A stretch of 36,517 nt of DNA from Terriglobales bacterium (GCA_025927695.1 JAICLA010000003.1:1-36517), one strand, 5' to 3'; counted from the first letter of the stretch, positions 17,406 through 27,700 are shown. Numbers and translations are program-made. The notes: generated from the letters alone by a model not told the origin.

Positions 17406-17498
17406 ATGAAAGCTGGCATGATTTGGCGTCCGGCCTTACGACCTATTTATGTGGGCAAGTGCAACCGCCGCTCTGCCCAGCTACTCCAACTCAAATAG
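17406..17498 (+). CDS. possible 30-codon small ORF ending before a terminator
   Basis: A complete short frame from ATG (17406) to TAG (17498) reads MKAGMIWRPALRPIYVG and continues with a basic, Cys-containing tail. It is followed 28 bases later by a strong plus-strand terminator. No recognised plus-strand gene lies between preA and the histidine kinase, so this terminator needs some transcript. The ORF, or a small RNA covering it, would explain it. The ribosome site is weak and no family is recognised. It may be chance coding within a small RNA. Confidence 0.15.
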   Translation: MKAGMIWRPALRPIYVGKCNRRSAQLLQLK

Positions 17499-17526
17499 AA
17501 ATCGCCTCTTTAGCTTCTTTCTTGGG

Positions 17527-17556
17527 GGAGAGCCTTCACTGGCTCTCCATTTTTTT
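17527..17556 (+). terminator. rho-independent terminator, orphan on the plus strand
   Basis: GGAGAGCC (17527-17534) pairs with GGCTCTCC (17541-17548) around a 6-base loop and is followed by ATTTTTTT. This is a textbook terminator for rightward transcription, placed upstream of the histidine kinase promoter. No confident gene precedes it on this strand. It may end a small RNA or shield the kinase promoter from read-through. Confidence 0.8.
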
Positions 17557-17611
17557 GCCCGATTTTCGTTGCATTTGCGGCTATGGTTTTCCACAGTAGA
17601 ATTCTGAATCT

Positions 17612-17630
17612 TGTATCTTATTCGGATACA
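17612..17630. promoter_or_regulatory. inverted repeat, possible activator site
   Basis: TGTATC (17612-17617) and GATACA (17625-17630) are perfect inverted arms with a 7-base spacer. The centre is about 75-90 bases ahead of the sigma-54 promoter, the range in which NtrC-type activators bind upstream enhancer sites. Binding by the downstream-encoded regulator is inferred. Confidence 0.45.
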
Positions 17631-17657
17631 GCACCATAAGCTGCGCTAAATACTAGA

Positions 17658-17672
17658 AAACATTATATGTTT
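17658..17672. promoter_or_regulatory. AT-rich palindrome upstream of the sigma-54 promoter
   Basis: AAACAT-TAT-ATGTTT is a perfect palindrome with a 3-base centre. It lies 23 bases ahead of the -24 element. It could bind a regulator or an architectural protein (IHF/HU-like). It contains TATAAT on the minus strand, so a leftward promoter cannot be excluded, although the nearest leftward gene starts at 17367. Confidence 0.35.
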
Positions 17673-17694
17673 CCACGTAGAATAGTGGGGACTA

Positions 17695-17710
17695 TGGCAT
17701 ACCGCTTGCA
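17695..17710 (+). promoter_or_regulatory. sigma-54 (-24/-12) promoter of the kinase-regulator operon
   Basis: TGGCATACCGCTTGCA fits the RpoN consensus TGGCAC-N5-TTGCW with one mismatch. The invariant GG and GC are exactly 10 bases apart. Transcription would start near 17721, about 55 bases before the ATG at 17776. A GAGAG/CTCTC hairpin (17724-17741) would lie in the leader. The second gene of the operon is an NtrC-type sigma-54 activator, so autoactivation is the simple reading. Confidence 0.7.
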
Positions 17711-17775
17711 CCACCAAGTGTAGGAGAGACTGTCACCTCTCTAAAATTGTCAGTATCCTTAAAGAAGTTTGGGCG

Positions 17776-20616
17776 ATGATCACTCAACTGCAAGGTCGCA
17801 TGACGGCAATCCTGTTGGCTACTCTCACGCTGACAGTGATGGTTTTTGCGTGGCTGAACTTGCAACAAGAGCGCCGGGTCACGATCCCTACCGACGGCGT
17901 TTGGTGGGTTGAAACCGGCAAAACACTCGTCGCCGAGCGGGTTCGTGCGCAAGGCCCCGGCCAACTGGCTGGCATCAAAGTCGGCGACCACCTGCTGGAA
18001 GTGAACGACCAGACGATTGAGAACGCCGCGGATTTTGAACGCCAGATCTATAAAAAGGGCGTCTACACAGACGTCAAGTACGCACTGCAGCGCGGCGGCG
18101 TGCCGGTGGATGTGCAAGTCATCCTTGTTCCTGCTGACACGTCCCTGAATATTGGTTTAAGAACGATCGCGCTGATCTACCTCGGCATTGGATTGTTCGT
18201 ATTCATTCGCCGCTGGGGCGCACCCAAGTCAACGCACTTTTACCTTTTCTGCCTGGTCTCATTCGTCTTCTATGCGTTCAAGTACACGGGCAAATTCAAC
18301 GCGTTTGACTGGATTATTTATTGGTCAAACGTAGTCGCGTGGCTGTTGCAGCCAGCCTTGTTCCTGCATTTTGCGGTCACATTCCCGGATAGACGCTCTC
18401 TTCTCGAAAGACATAGGTGGACAGCAGCGCTGATCTACCTGCCCGGCGCGATCTTGCTGGCGCTGCATGTTACCGCGTTTGAAACACTTGCTCCAACGGA
18501 GTTACTGCGCTTCCGGCTCGACCAATTGCATTACAGCTACCTGACAATCTATTTCGTGCTGTCGGCTGCGATTTTGTGGGACAGCTATCGCCGTGCTGAT
18601 ACGCCGATCCTGCGTCAGCAGATGAAGTGGATCACTCGCGGAACGATCCTGGCTATTGCCCCCTTCACGCTTATCTATGTCATCCCGACGGTCTGGGGTG
18701 TTCTGCCGACGGCAGGCATGAAGATGTCAGTGCTGTCATTGATCTTCCTGCCGCTAACGTTCGGTTACGCCATCATCCGTTACCGCTTGATGGACGTGGA
18801 CATCATCTTCAAGCGCGGCGTGATCTATACGCTGGCCGCGGCGAGCATCGTTGGTTTGTATTTCGGCGTGGCCGCACTGTTCGCGCAGTTCGTACAGACG
18901 AAGTTCACGCTGGGTAATTGGGGATTGATCGTCGCCATTGTTGTGACGGCGCTCTTGTTCGATCCGTTAAAGCACGTGATCCAAGACCGGCTCGACAAGC
19001 TCTTCGATCGCAAGCGGTACGACTATCGCAGCACTCTCCTCGATTTTGGCCGCGACCTGAGTTCTGAAACGGATTTGAACAAGACGTTGAATGCCACGGT
19101 CGACCGGCTGTCGCGCACGCTGTTAGTAGACCGCGTCGCCATCTTCCTGGCCGACGACGAGCTCGAGGAAAAGTTCTTCATGGCGAAGGCTTTCAACATC
19201 GGCTACGAAGGGCCGATGGATTTAAGCTTCCTCCTGGTCTCGCGCCCTGAGGACGAATTGGGGCACTTATTCTTCGACAACACACGCCAGGCAGTACGCG
19301 AGACGCCGGCGGCGCAGGCGACCATCGCGGTGCTTGACCTCAACTACTACATTCCCTGCAAGGTGCAGAACAAAACAATTGCCGTGCTGGGATTAGGCAA
19401 GACTGTACACGGCGACTTCCTCTCTAGCGAAGACGTGGAACTTGTCGAGACTCTCGCAGGTTATCTCGGCATATCTATCCAGAACGCGCTGCTCTATGCG
19501 TCACTTGAACAGAAGGCCGCTGAGTACGAGCGATTGAAAGAGTTCAACGAGAACATCGTTGAATCCATCAGCGTTGGTGTCCTTGCGGTGGATCTTGAAG
19601 ATCGCGTGGAGTCTTGGAACTCGCAGATGGAAGTGATGTATGCCACGCCGCGTGCGCAAGCCAAAGGCAAGCTGCTGAGCGAGATATTCCCGCCGCACTT
19701 CATGGAAACATTCAACCGCGTGCGGCACAATCCAGGCATTCACAACCTTTATAAATTCCGTGTGAATACGCCCACCGGCGAATGGCGCACGGCAAATATC
19801 GCCATTGCACCGCTGGTTTCTCGTAACTTCCAGGTTGTGGGGCGACTCATTATTGTGGACGACATCACGGAGCGCATCGCGCTGGAATCGCAATTGTCAC
19901 AGGCAGAGAAGATGTCATCGATCGGCGTACTCGCTGCAGGTGTCGCGCACGAGGTGAACACTCCGCTGGCTGTGATCTCGTCTTACGCGCAACTGCTGAC
20001 CAAGCAGTTGCAAGGTGATGAAAAGCTTTCTGGCCTGTTGGACAAGATCACGCGGCAGAGCTTCCGCGCGTCTGAGATCGTGAACAACCTGCTGAATTTC
20101 TCGCGCACAGGCAGCAGCGAGTTCAGCGATGTTGACGTGAACAAAGTCATTACGGACACGCTGGCTTTGCTGGAACATCAGTTTAAGACCGCGCGTATCA
20201 AAGTGCAGGACGATCTTTATCACGGATTGCCTCATATCTATGGCAACAGCGGCAAACTGCAGCAGGTGTTTTTGAACCTGTTCCTGAACGCAAAAGACGC
20301 TATGCCGAACGGTGGCACGCTGATGGTGTCCACGAGCAACGGCAACGCGGTGAATGTTCGCGTTTCTGATACTGGCTCTGGCATCGCGCAGGAACACATT
20401 GCGCGCATCTACGATCCGTTCTTCACCACGAAGAATGCCGTGCGTGAGGGCCAGAAACGCGGAACGGGACTTGGGCTTTCAGTCACCTACGGCATCATCC
20501 AGGAGCACGCGGGCAAGATCAACGTTGAGAGTCAGCCGGGACAAGGGACCACGTTCCACTTGGAATTCCCCATGTCATTGGTGAAGGAACCGCAAAGTAA
20601 AGCGGTGCAGGTTTAA
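17776..20616 (+). CDS. PDZ/multi-TM/GAF/PAS sensor histidine kinase, NtrB-type
   Basis: A 946-residue membrane sensor kinase. After one N-terminal helix (about 10-28) comes an extracytoplasmic PDZ-like domain (about 40-115; GPGQLAGIKVGDHLLEVNDQ). Eight or nine membrane helices follow (about 125-400), then a GAF domain (about 425-575) and a PAS domain (about 590-700, SVGVLAVDLEDRVESWN). The kinase core has phosphoacceptor His725 in AAGVAHEVNTPLAV, the N box NLFLNAKDAMPNGG, the G1 box DTGSGIAQ and the G2 box GTGLGLSVTYGI. The TM-PDZ-TM layout resembles the peptide-sensing kinase ComP. The response regulator gene begins 8 bases downstream, so the two are surely co-transcribed. The signal is unknown. 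Confidence 0.92.
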   Translation: MITQLQGRMTAILLATLTLTVMVFAWLNLQQERRVTIPTDGVWWVETGKTLVAERVRAQGPGQLAGIKVGDHLLEVNDQTIENAADFERQIYKKGVYTDVKYALQRGGVPVDVQVILVPADTSLNIGLRTIALIYLGIGLFVFIRRWGAPKSTHFYLFCLVSFVFYAFKYTGKFNAFDWIIYWSNVVAWLLQPALFLHFAVTFPDRRSLLERHRWTAALIYLPGAILLALHVTAFETLAPTELLRFRLDQLHYSYLTIYFVLSAAILWDSYRRADTPILRQQMKWITRGTILAIAPFTLIYVIPTVWGVLPTAGMKMSVLSLIFLPLTFGYAIIRYRLMDVDIIFKRGVIYTLAAASIVGLYFGVAALFAQFVQTKFTLGNWGLIVAIVVTALLFDPLKHVIQDRLDKLFDRKRYDYRSTLLDFGRDLSSETDLNKTLNATVDRLSRTLLVDRVAIFLADDELEEKFFMAKAFNIGYEGPMDLSFLLVSRPEDELGHLFFDNTRQAVRETPAAQATIAVLDLNYYIPCKVQNKTIAVLGLGKTVHGDFLSSEDVELVETLAGYLGISIQNALLYASLEQKAAEYERLKEFNENIVESISVGVLAVDLEDRVESWNSQMEVMYATPRAQAKGKLLSEIFPPHFMETFNRVRHNPGIHNLYKFRVNTPTGEWRTANIAIAPLVSRNFQVVGRLIIVDDITERIALESQLSQAEKMSSIGVLAAGVAHEVNTPLAVISSYAQLLTKQLQGDEKLSGLLDKITRQSFRASEIVNNLLNFSRTGSSEFSDVDVNKVITDTLALLEHQFKTARIKVQDDLYHGLPHIYGNSGKLQQVFLNLFLNAKDAMPNGGTLMVSTSNGNAVNVRVSDTGSGIAQEHIARIYDPFFTTKNAVREGQKRGTGLGLSVTYGIIQEHAGKINVESQPGQGTTFHLEFPMSLVKEPQSKAVQV

Positions 20617-20624
20617 GGAAGACA

Positions 20625-22061
20625 ATGGCTGAGACAGCAGTATTTCCGCATAGGATCAAGCGCGACGCTGAGAAGATGTCGCCGGCGCATGTGCTCATCA
20701 TTGACGATGAGATGGCGATCCGCGAATCGTTGCAGACGCTTCTCGAACTGGAAGACTACATTGTGACGCAGGCAGACACTGCGGAACAGGGATTGTCGCT
20801 CCTCGCAGCCAACACTTACGACCTGGTAATGCTGGATATTTCGCTGCCCGACCGCAACGGGCTGGACGTACTTGAAGAGATTCGCGAGCGCGACGCTTCT
20901 ACGCCCATCATCATGATCACGGCGCACGGCACCGTCGACAATGCGATCCGCGCCATGCAGAACGGCGCGTCGAACTTCATTGCCAAGCCGTGGGACAACG
21001 AAAAGCTTTTGGCGGACGTTTCCGCAGCGGTTGCACGCCGGCGCGTTGAAGAAGAGAACGAACAGCTCAAGCGCGCCCTCAAGCAGCGCTACAGTTTCTC
21101 CAACATTGTTGGCAAGAGCGACCGCATGCTCAAGGTTTTCGACCTTGTGGCGCAGGTCGCTCCGAGCCGCTCGACTATCTTGATCCAAGGCGAGAGCGGC
21201 ACCGGCAAAGAACTCATTGCGAAGGCTGTTCATGCGAATTCTCCGCGTAAAGACCGCCCCTTTGTTCCCGTGAACACGGGCTCGATGCCCGGCGACTTGT
21301 TGGAATCAACATTGTTCGGACACGTGAAAGGCGCGTTCACTTCTGCCATCGCATCGAAAAAAGGTCTGTTTGAAGTCGCCGACCGCGGCACGATCTTCTT
21401 GGACGAGATCGGCTCTATGGGTCTGGACACGCAAGCCAAGATCTTGCGTGTGCTGCAAGACCGCAAGTTCATGCACCTGGGCGGCGTCACTGAGATCCAG
21501 GCGGATGTGCGCATCATCGCCGCTACGAATGAAGATCTCAAACAGCTGGTAAAAGAAGGGCGCTTCCGCGAAGACCTTTTTTATCGCTTGAACGTCATCA
21601 CCATTGACCTGCCGGCGCTACGTGACCGCAAGGAAGACATTCCTCTTCTAGTCACACACTTCTTGCAAAGGTTTTGCAATGAGAACGGTAAGCCGAACCT
21701 CACGATGAATCCTGAGGCGCTGCGTCCGTTAATGGATTATGGCTGGCCGGGCAATGTGCGCGAACTGGAAAATGTTGTGGAGCGCGCGGTGGTTCTTTCC
21801 AGCGGGAATGCGATTAGCGTAGACCTCATTCCCGACCACATCGTGGGACGCGCTCCCATCACCAGCATCCTAGAAGGACGGGAAGACGCTTCCTTGTTTG
21901 ACATCATGGAAGAGTGCGAGCGCCGCATCATCGTGGACATGCTCGAGAAGTGCAATTGGAACCAGACCGATGCGGCCGAACGCTTTCGCGTGCCACTGTC
22001 CACGCTGAACCAGAAGATCAAGCGCTTGAACGTAGAAATCCGCAAAAAGAGCCGCGACTAG
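20625..22061 (+). CDS. NtrC-family sigma-54-dependent response regulator
   Basis: 478 residues; an AAGGAAG ribosome site just ahead supports ATG 20625. The receiver domain (about 20-140) has the IIDDE acidic pair, phosphoacceptor Asp71 in [12 protein letters not shown] and Lys in IAKPW. The AAA+ domain (about 160-400) has Walker A GESGTGKE, Walker [10 protein letters not shown] and the R-finger region ([10 protein letters not shown]). The sigma-54-contact loop reads GAFTSA (236-241) instead of the usual GAFTGA. The C-terminal Fis-type helix-turn-helix ([19 protein letters not shown]) binds enhancer DNA. It is partnered with the kinase just upstream. Targets are unknown, but a sigma-54 promoter precedes its own operon. 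Confidence 0.94.
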   Translation: MAETAVFPHRIKRDAEKMSPAHVLIIDDEMAIRESLQTLLELEDYIVTQADTAEQGLSLLAANTYDLVMLDISLPDRNGLDVLEEIRERDASTPIIMITAHGTVDNAIRAMQNGASNFIAKPWDNEKLLADVSAAVARRRVEEENEQLKRALKQRYSFSNIVGKSDRMLKVFDLVAQVAPSRSTILIQGESGTGKELIAKAVHANSPRKDRPFVPVNTGSMPGDLLESTLFGHVKGAFTSAIASKKGLFEVADRGTIFLDEIGSMGLDTQAKILRVLQDRKFMHLGGVTEIQADVRIIAATNEDLKQLVKEGRFREDLFYRLNVITIDLPALRDRKEDIPLLVTHFLQRFCNENGKPNLTMNPEALRPLMDYGWPGNVRELENVVERAVVLSSGNAISVDLIPDHIVGRAPITSILEGREDASLFDIMEECERRIIVDMLEKCNWNQTDAAERFRVPLSTLNQKIKRLNVEIRKKSRD

Positions 22062-22108
22062 TCAATATCGACCGCGAATCTTTTGCGGGAGCTCTCTATC
22101 TAATAAAT

Positions 22109-22504
22109 ATGACTGATAAGATTAAAAAGACTGACGCTCAATGGCGCGAGCAACTTTCGCCTGAGCAGTACCGCATCGCTCGCCAGAAGGGCACTGAGAT
22201 GGCCTTCACAGGCGAGTACTACAAGACCAAGACGCCGGGTACGTACCTTTGCATGGCTTGTGGACAGGAATTGTTCAGTTCTGACACAAAGTACGAATCG
22301 GGCAGTGGCTGGCCGAGCTTCTATCAACCGTTACAAAAAGACGCAGTCGAGACCGTGGACGACAGCAGCCACGGCATGACGCGGACGGAAGTCGTGTGCA
22401 GCCGCTGCGGTTCCCATCTGGGCCACGTATTCCCTGACGGCCCCAAGCCGACCGGGTTGCGCTACTGTATGAACTCGGCTTCGTTGAAGTTGCAGCCTAA
22501 ATAA
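22109..22504 (+). CDS. msrB: peptide-methionine (R)-S-oxide reductase MsrB
   Basis: 131 residues; repairs methionine-R-sulfoxide in proteins. It has the complete MsrB signature: two zinc-binding CxxC pairs (CMACGQ and [12 protein letters not shown]), the SGSGWPSF substrate loop and the catalytic Cys120 in RYCMNSASL. The reading frame is open upstream into the regulator gene, but [21 protein letters not shown] at 22109 is the normal MsrB N-terminus. No signal peptide, so it is cytoplasmic. It lies 47 bases after the regulator stop and may share its transcript; the strong terminator follows it. The ribosome site is weak. Confidence 0.95.
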   Translation: MTDKIKKTDAQWREQLSPEQYRIARQKGTEMAFTGEYYKTKTPGTYLCMACGQELFSSDTKYESGSGWPSFYQPLQKDAVETVDDSSHGMTRTEVVCSRCGSHLGHVFPDGPKPTGLRYCMNSASLKLQPK

Positions 22505-22525
22505 TCTTCGTAAGCTCCACATTAC

Positions 22526-22571
22526 AATGGCGAACCGGACTTGATTCCTAGTCTGGTTCGCCATTGTTTTC
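22526..22571 (+). terminator. long rho-independent terminator after msrB
   Basis: AATGGCGAACC (22526-22536) pairs perfectly with GGTTCGCCATT (22555-22565). A second inner stem GACT/AGTC follows one mismatch, and GTTTTCC comes after the hairpin. It ends the kinase-regulator-msrB region before the outer-membrane protein gene. Confidence 0.85.
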
Positions 22572-22616
22572 CTTCCTTTAAGCCGCACTCATTTCCGGAT
22601 AGACTTTCAGGCTATT

Positions 22617-24737
22617 ATGCGGAAAGTGTCGAGTGCGCTGGCCTGCGTGCTTGCAGGGCTGGGGTGTCTCTCGGCGCAGCTTTGTGCTGCGCAGACGCCG
22701 CGCCGCATTCCGCGCCAAAATACCGGTCAACAAGCTGCCGTGGTTGGGCGAGTGATGCAGCAATCTTCCCTTGAAGCCGCAAACGCGCAACCAGTCAATG
22801 GGACTGAAGTCACGCTCCAGATCGGCAATCGCATCGTTTCCGCCGCAACCGATGCTGACGGCATTTTCCGTGTCGGCGGATTGCTGCCGGGAACTTATCT
22901 TCTCTCAGCCAAACATTCAGGATTCCAGCCCTTCATGAAGGCGAATGTGGAACTACATCAGGGCGAGATGTTGGTATTGGAGATTGGGCTTACACCTTCA
23001 GGAGCGGCTGCGCGGATTCCACCCGGGAGCACGAGGCAGATACCGGTAATGACTCCGGAAGGCAGCGGAGAGTCTCAACCTTCGTATCGCGAGATCAGTC
23101 GGAGGCCCACGACCGACTCTGAAGCAGTCTCATTTGCCGCGACGCCCACGCCTGATAAAAACTTCATCACCGAACGTGACCGCTGGGATTTGAGCATGCC
23201 TGATTGGGAGCGCTATGGCGATCGCGAGGGAGAATTCGGCTGGACTCGCGGTCGCTGGTTCGATCCGTTCAACCGCAATCGAATCAAGGGTGATAAACCG
23301 GTGATTGGCCAGAACATCTTTCTGAACTTCACTGGCACCAGCACCACCGCATTTGATGGTCGACGCTTGCCGGTGCCGAGTGGCGCGTCAGCGGCGAATC
23401 CCGGCAGTCAGGTGTTCTTTGGCAATGGCGGGCAGGCGTTCGTCGCGCAAACCTTCCGCCTGTCATTCGATCTGTTCCACGGCGACACCAGCTTCAAACC
23501 GGTAGATTGGCGCATCCGGGTCACACCCGCGTTCAACATGACGCAGCTTTGGGCACGCGAGCGCGGCGCGGTGAACATTGATGTCCGTGAAGGCACTCAG
23601 CGCTTTGACGAGCACTTCGGATTACAGGAAGCCTTCGGCGAGATAAAACTTCACGACCTAAGTCCAAACTATGACTTTGTTTCTCTTCGTGCCGGCATTC
23701 AGCAGTTCAGCAGCGACTTCCGCGGATTCATCTTCACTGATGAGCAGCCTGGCGTCCGGCTATTCGGCAACCTGCGCTCGAACCGCATCGAGTACAACGC
23801 CGCTTATTTCCAGATGATGGAAAAGGATACGAATAGCGGGCTGAACAAATTCCGACGGCGTCAGCAACAGGTGCTGATCGGCAATGTGTACATCCAGGAC
23901 TTTTTCTTTCATGGATATACGACGCAGTTCAGCTATCACTTCAACAAAGACGACGCTTCCCTGCACTACGACGAGAATGATTTCCTCACGCGCCCGGCGC
24001 CGATCGGAGCGGTCACGCCGCACAACATTCGTACCCACTACATCGGGTGGACGGGCAACGGGCACATCGGCAGGCTGAACATCAATCATGCCGCGTATCA
24101 GGTACTCGGGCACGACGACTTGAATCCGATCGCCGGACGCTATGTCGACATCAATGCACAGATGGCTGCGGTGGAACTCTCCCTTGACCACGATTGGCTG
24201 CGCTATCGCACGTCGGTGTTTTATGCGTCTGGCGACAAGAACGCGCGGGACAGCGTGGCGCGGGGATTTGATTCGATCGACGAAGCGCAGACATTCGCGG
24301 GCGGCGACTTCATGTTCTTCAACCGCGAGGGCATTCGCTTGACGGGAACAGGAGTCGCGCTTACGTCGCCGGACAGTTTCCTTCCGGACCTGCGGTCGAG
24401 CAAAGAAGAAGGACAGTCGAACTTCGTGAATCCCGGTATCTTCCTCGTAAATGCCGGCGTTGACGCGGACATCACGCCGAAGCTGCGGGCCGTCACCAAT
24501 GTGAATTACATGCGCTTTGTGCGCCCCAGCGTGCTGGACCAGTTGCTATTCCAGTCGAATATCGCGTCGAACATCGGAACGGATTACAGCGCCGGGTTGG
24601 TATACCGTCCGCCTCTCACAGACAATATGACGCTCACTGGCGGAGTGTCGGCACTTGCGCCCGGACTTGGCCTGCGACAGATATACACCAGCAAGACCCT
24701 GATCTCAGGTTTCATCATAGTGAGATTCCAGTTTTGA
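22617..24737 (+). CDS. outer-membrane beta-barrel protein with N-terminal carboxypeptidase-regulatory-like domain
   Basis: 706 residues. A signal peptide ([21 protein letters not shown], cleaved near CAAQ) is followed by a beta-sandwich of the CarboxypepD_reg/TonB-plug type (about 40-125; [35 protein letters not shown]). A proline-rich linker (130-190) follows. The rest is alternating beta strands typical of an outer-membrane barrel, ending in the aromatic-terminated strand FIIVRFQF recognised by BAM. There is no TonB box or full plug, so it is not a classical TonB receptor. The giant cytochrome gene begins 46 bases downstream. A porin-like partner of that cytochrome is plausible, but homology to MtrB/PioB was not seen. 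Confidence 0.8.
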   Translation: MRKVSSALACVLAGLGCLSAQLCAAQTPRRIPRQNTGQQAAVVGRVMQQSSLEAANAQPVNGTEVTLQIGNRIVSAATDADGIFRVGGLLPGTYLLSAKHSGFQPFMKANVELHQGEMLVLEIGLTPSGAAARIPPGSTRQIPVMTPEGSGESQPSYREISRRPTTDSEAVSFAATPTPDKNFITERDRWDLSMPDWERYGDREGEFGWTRGRWFDPFNRNRIKGDKPVIGQNIFLNFTGTSTTAFDGRRLPVPSGASAANPGSQVFFGNGGQAFVAQTFRLSFDLFHGDTSFKPVDWRIRVTPAFNMTQLWARERGAVNIDVREGTQRFDEHFGLQEAFGEIKLHDLSPNYDFVSLRAGIQQFSSDFRGFIFTDEQPGVRLFGNLRSNRIEYNAAYFQMMEKDTNSGLNKFRRRQQQVLIGNVYIQDFFFHGYTTQFSYHFNKDDASLHYDENDFLTRPAPIGAVTPHNIRTHYIGWTGNGHIGRLNINHAAYQVLGHDDLNPIAGRYVDINAQMAAVELSLDHDWLRYRTSVFYASGDKNARDSVARGFDSIDEAQTFAGGDFMFFNREGIRLTGTGVALTSPDSFLPDLRSSKEEGQSNFVNPGIFLVNAGVDADITPKLRAVTNVNYMRFVRPSVLDQLLFQSNIASNIGTDYSAGLVYRPPLTDNMTLTGGVSALAPGLGLRQIYTSKTLISGFIIVRFQF

Positions 24738-24759
24738 AGACGCAGTAGGTGGATATAAT
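24734..24759 (+). promoter_or_regulatory. possible sigma-70 promoter of the giant cytochrome gene
   Basis: A perfect TATAAT -10 box (24754-24759) is preceded by a TTGAAG-like -35 (24734-24739), but the spacer is 14 bases, shorter than ideal; TTTTGA at 24732 gives 16. Transcription would begin near 24766, 18 bases before ATG 24784. The cytochrome may thus be expressed separately from the barrel gene. Confidence 0.4.
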
Positions 24760-24783
24760 CGGGCGACCTTGCCGATAGTTTTC

Positions 24784-27700
24784 ATGCGACTCTCGACCGC
24801 ACAAATCGGACGACTGATCATCGCGCTGGTGTTCGCCGGTGCGCTTGTGCTGTTGGTTGTGCGCGCGGGCGGTAAGGCGCAGGCGGCAGAGCCGCCGCCT
24901 CAGGATCAAGGTCTACTCGGCCAGACGCAGCAGGATGCCGACGCCAAGAGCGCCGGCTGCACCTCTTGCCACACCAAAACTGACAGCGCGACCATGCATC
25001 CCACGGGCACCGTGCGATTAGGTTGCACAGATTGCCATGGGGGAGATGCGGGCGTGAGCGTCGCTGCAGGCGTCGCCGCCGAATCGGCCGGATATCAGCA
25101 AGCGAAGAAGAAAGCCCATGTCCTCCCTCGCAATAAGGAAAATACATCCGGCGGCGCGAATCCTGTCCGCGCGTATGCCGATTGGATCAAAGAGAGCTAT
25201 GACTTCATCCGCTTTGTGAATCCCGGCGATCTGCGTGTGGCCGCGCAAAGCTGTGGGACCTCAGGCTGCCATACAGCTGAGGTGCAGAAGGTCCGAACCA
25301 GCATGATGACGCACGGCGCCATGCTGTGGGAGGCCGGCCTGTATAACAACGGCGCATTCCCGTATAAGAACGCACACTTTGGTGAAGCCTACGGAGAAGA
25401 TGGTTCGCCGCAGCGGCTGCAGACGTGGCCTCCGCCAACGGCAGAAGAAACAAAGACTAAAGGAGTGCTTCCCTTTCTTGATCCTCTACAGCGCTGGGAA
25501 GTCTCGATGCCCGGCAATGCACTGCGGGTGTTCGAACGCGGTGGCGGAAAGCGTGGTGAGACGGCCAATCCGAATCCTGAAGAAGACGCTGGGCGTCCGG
25601 ACGTAAAGTTAGGCGAGCGGGGGTTCGGTACCGAGCTTCGTACCGATCCTGTGTTCCTCGGCTTGCAGAAGACGCGATTGCTGGATCCTTTGCTCTCTTT
25701 CCCTGGCACCAATGACCAGCCCGGCGACTACCGCGGCAGCGGCTGCACCGGATGCCATGTGGTCTATGCCAACGACCGCAGCACATTCAATTCAGCGCAG
25801 TACGCGCAGTACGGAAATGAAGGCCACTCGATCACGGTTGATCCCACCATTCCGAAGAACCAATCCGGACATCCGCTGCAACACGTCTTCACGCGCACCA
25901 TTCCATCCAGTCAATGCATGAGTTGCCACGTTCATCCCGGCACGAACATGATGGCTACATACTTCGGCTACACCTTCTGGGACAACGAAGTGGACGACCA
26001 GAAGATGTATCCGAAGATTGAGCACGACCCGACCCAGGCTGAATTGCAGCGCGCGCATTTACGGAATCCCGAAGGTGCGACTGCGCGCGGGCTGTGGTCC
26101 GACGTGAAGTTCCTGGAAAAGACCGGCACGCCAGAGTTCAACAAAGACCTGCAGCATACCCAGTTCGCTGATTTCCATAGCCATGGCTGGATATTCCGCG
26201 CCGTGTACAAACACGATCGCAAAGGAAACTTGCTAGACGCCGACGGCAAGATCGTCTCCTTCACTGATCCAGACAAGTTCGCCAAGGCTGTGCACCTCAA
26301 AGATATCCACCTGGAAAAGGGTATGCAATGCGTCGATTGCCACTTCGAGCAAGACTCGCATGGCAATGGCAAACTTTATGGCGAGACTCGCAATGCCGTG
26401 GAGATCACTTGTATTGATTGCCATGGCACGATCAGTGCGTATGCGAATCTCACGACATCCGGCCCCGCCGCCCCAGTCGGGGGCACACGGCTTGATACCC
26501 TGCGCACGAGTTGGAGGCAGTCGCGCTTCTACTGGCGCGGCGAAAAACTCTTCCAGCGCTCCGTCATGGAACAAGGCAAAGAGTGGGAAGTGGTACAGGT
26601 GAAAGACACCATCACACCCGGCAACATTCATTACAACGAGAAATCGCGGCTGGCGAAGACCATCCAAAAGGACGGATTCATCTGGGGCAATTCGCGCGAT
26701 ATGGAAAAATTGGCGCATGGCGACTCGCGCATGACTTGCCAGAGCTGCCACACGTCGTGGGCGCCAAACTGCTTCGGCTGCCACCTGGAGATGACCGCCA
26801 ATCAGAAGATGCCCGCGCTGCACAACGAAGGCCAGATGTCGCGCAACTGGACCTCCTACAACTTCCAGGTGCTGCGCGACGATTCTTACATGCTCGGCAT
26901 TGACGGTACCGTGACCGGTAACAAGATATCGCCGGTGCGGTCCGCGTGCGCCATCATCGTGAGTTCGCAAAACGCGAACCGCGATTGGCTCTACTTCGGC
27001 CAGCAGACGGTCTCTGCAGAAGGCTTCAGTGGACAGTCGTTCAGTCCGTTCGTCCCCCATACGGTTCGCGCGAAAGAGACGAAGCAGTGCACGGATTGTC
27101 ATGTCTCCTCTGACAAAGACAATAACGCCTGGATGGCGCAGCTCATGTTGCAGGGCACGAACTTCCTCAACTACATGGGCCAATATATATATGTGGCGAA
27201 GGGCGACGAAGGGTTCGAGGCAGTTCCCTTCCAGGAAAAAGACGAGCCACAGACGGTTATCGGCAGTGATTTCCATCGTGTCGCATACCCGGAGCGATAC
27301 AAGAAATTCATCGCGCACAAGTCGCAGCTTAGGACCGGCTACGAGCATGCCGGAAAAGAAGTATTGGACCTGCAGATGCGCGGCGAGTACCTCTACGCCG
27401 CGATGGGCACCGGCGGGTTGCGCATCTTCGACATTGCCAACATCGACAATAAGGATTTTTCGGAGCGCATGACCACGGCGCCAGTCTCGCCGCTGGGGCA
27501 ACGTCTGTACGTGAAGACCAAATTCGCGGCAGACATCGCTAGCCCCACCACGCTGGCAGTCGATCCGACCCGCGAACGATTCCCTGAGAATGAGGAGCAG
27601 CCCATCCATCCTATCTACGCCTACCTGTATGTCGCGGATAAAAACGAGGGACTGGTTGTCATTGGCAACACAGGCAAAGCCAAAACGCCGGGAGTGGCAA

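Noticed and set aside
22617-24737. TonB-dependent receptor
   Set aside because: The N-terminal sandwich resembles those of acidobacterial TonB-type proteins, but no TonB box or plug domain is visible and the length is shorter than the usual 1000-plus residues.
24769-24783. TTG start for the giant cytochrome
   Set aside because: It would lie almost at the inferred transcript start and has no ribosome site; ATG 24784 is preferred.
26233-27609. Long minus-strand open frame (458 codons) inside the giant cytochrome
   Set aside because: It lies wholly opposite the cytochrome, whose nine heme motifs and propeller repeats prove the plus frame; the antisense protein has biased composition and no domain.
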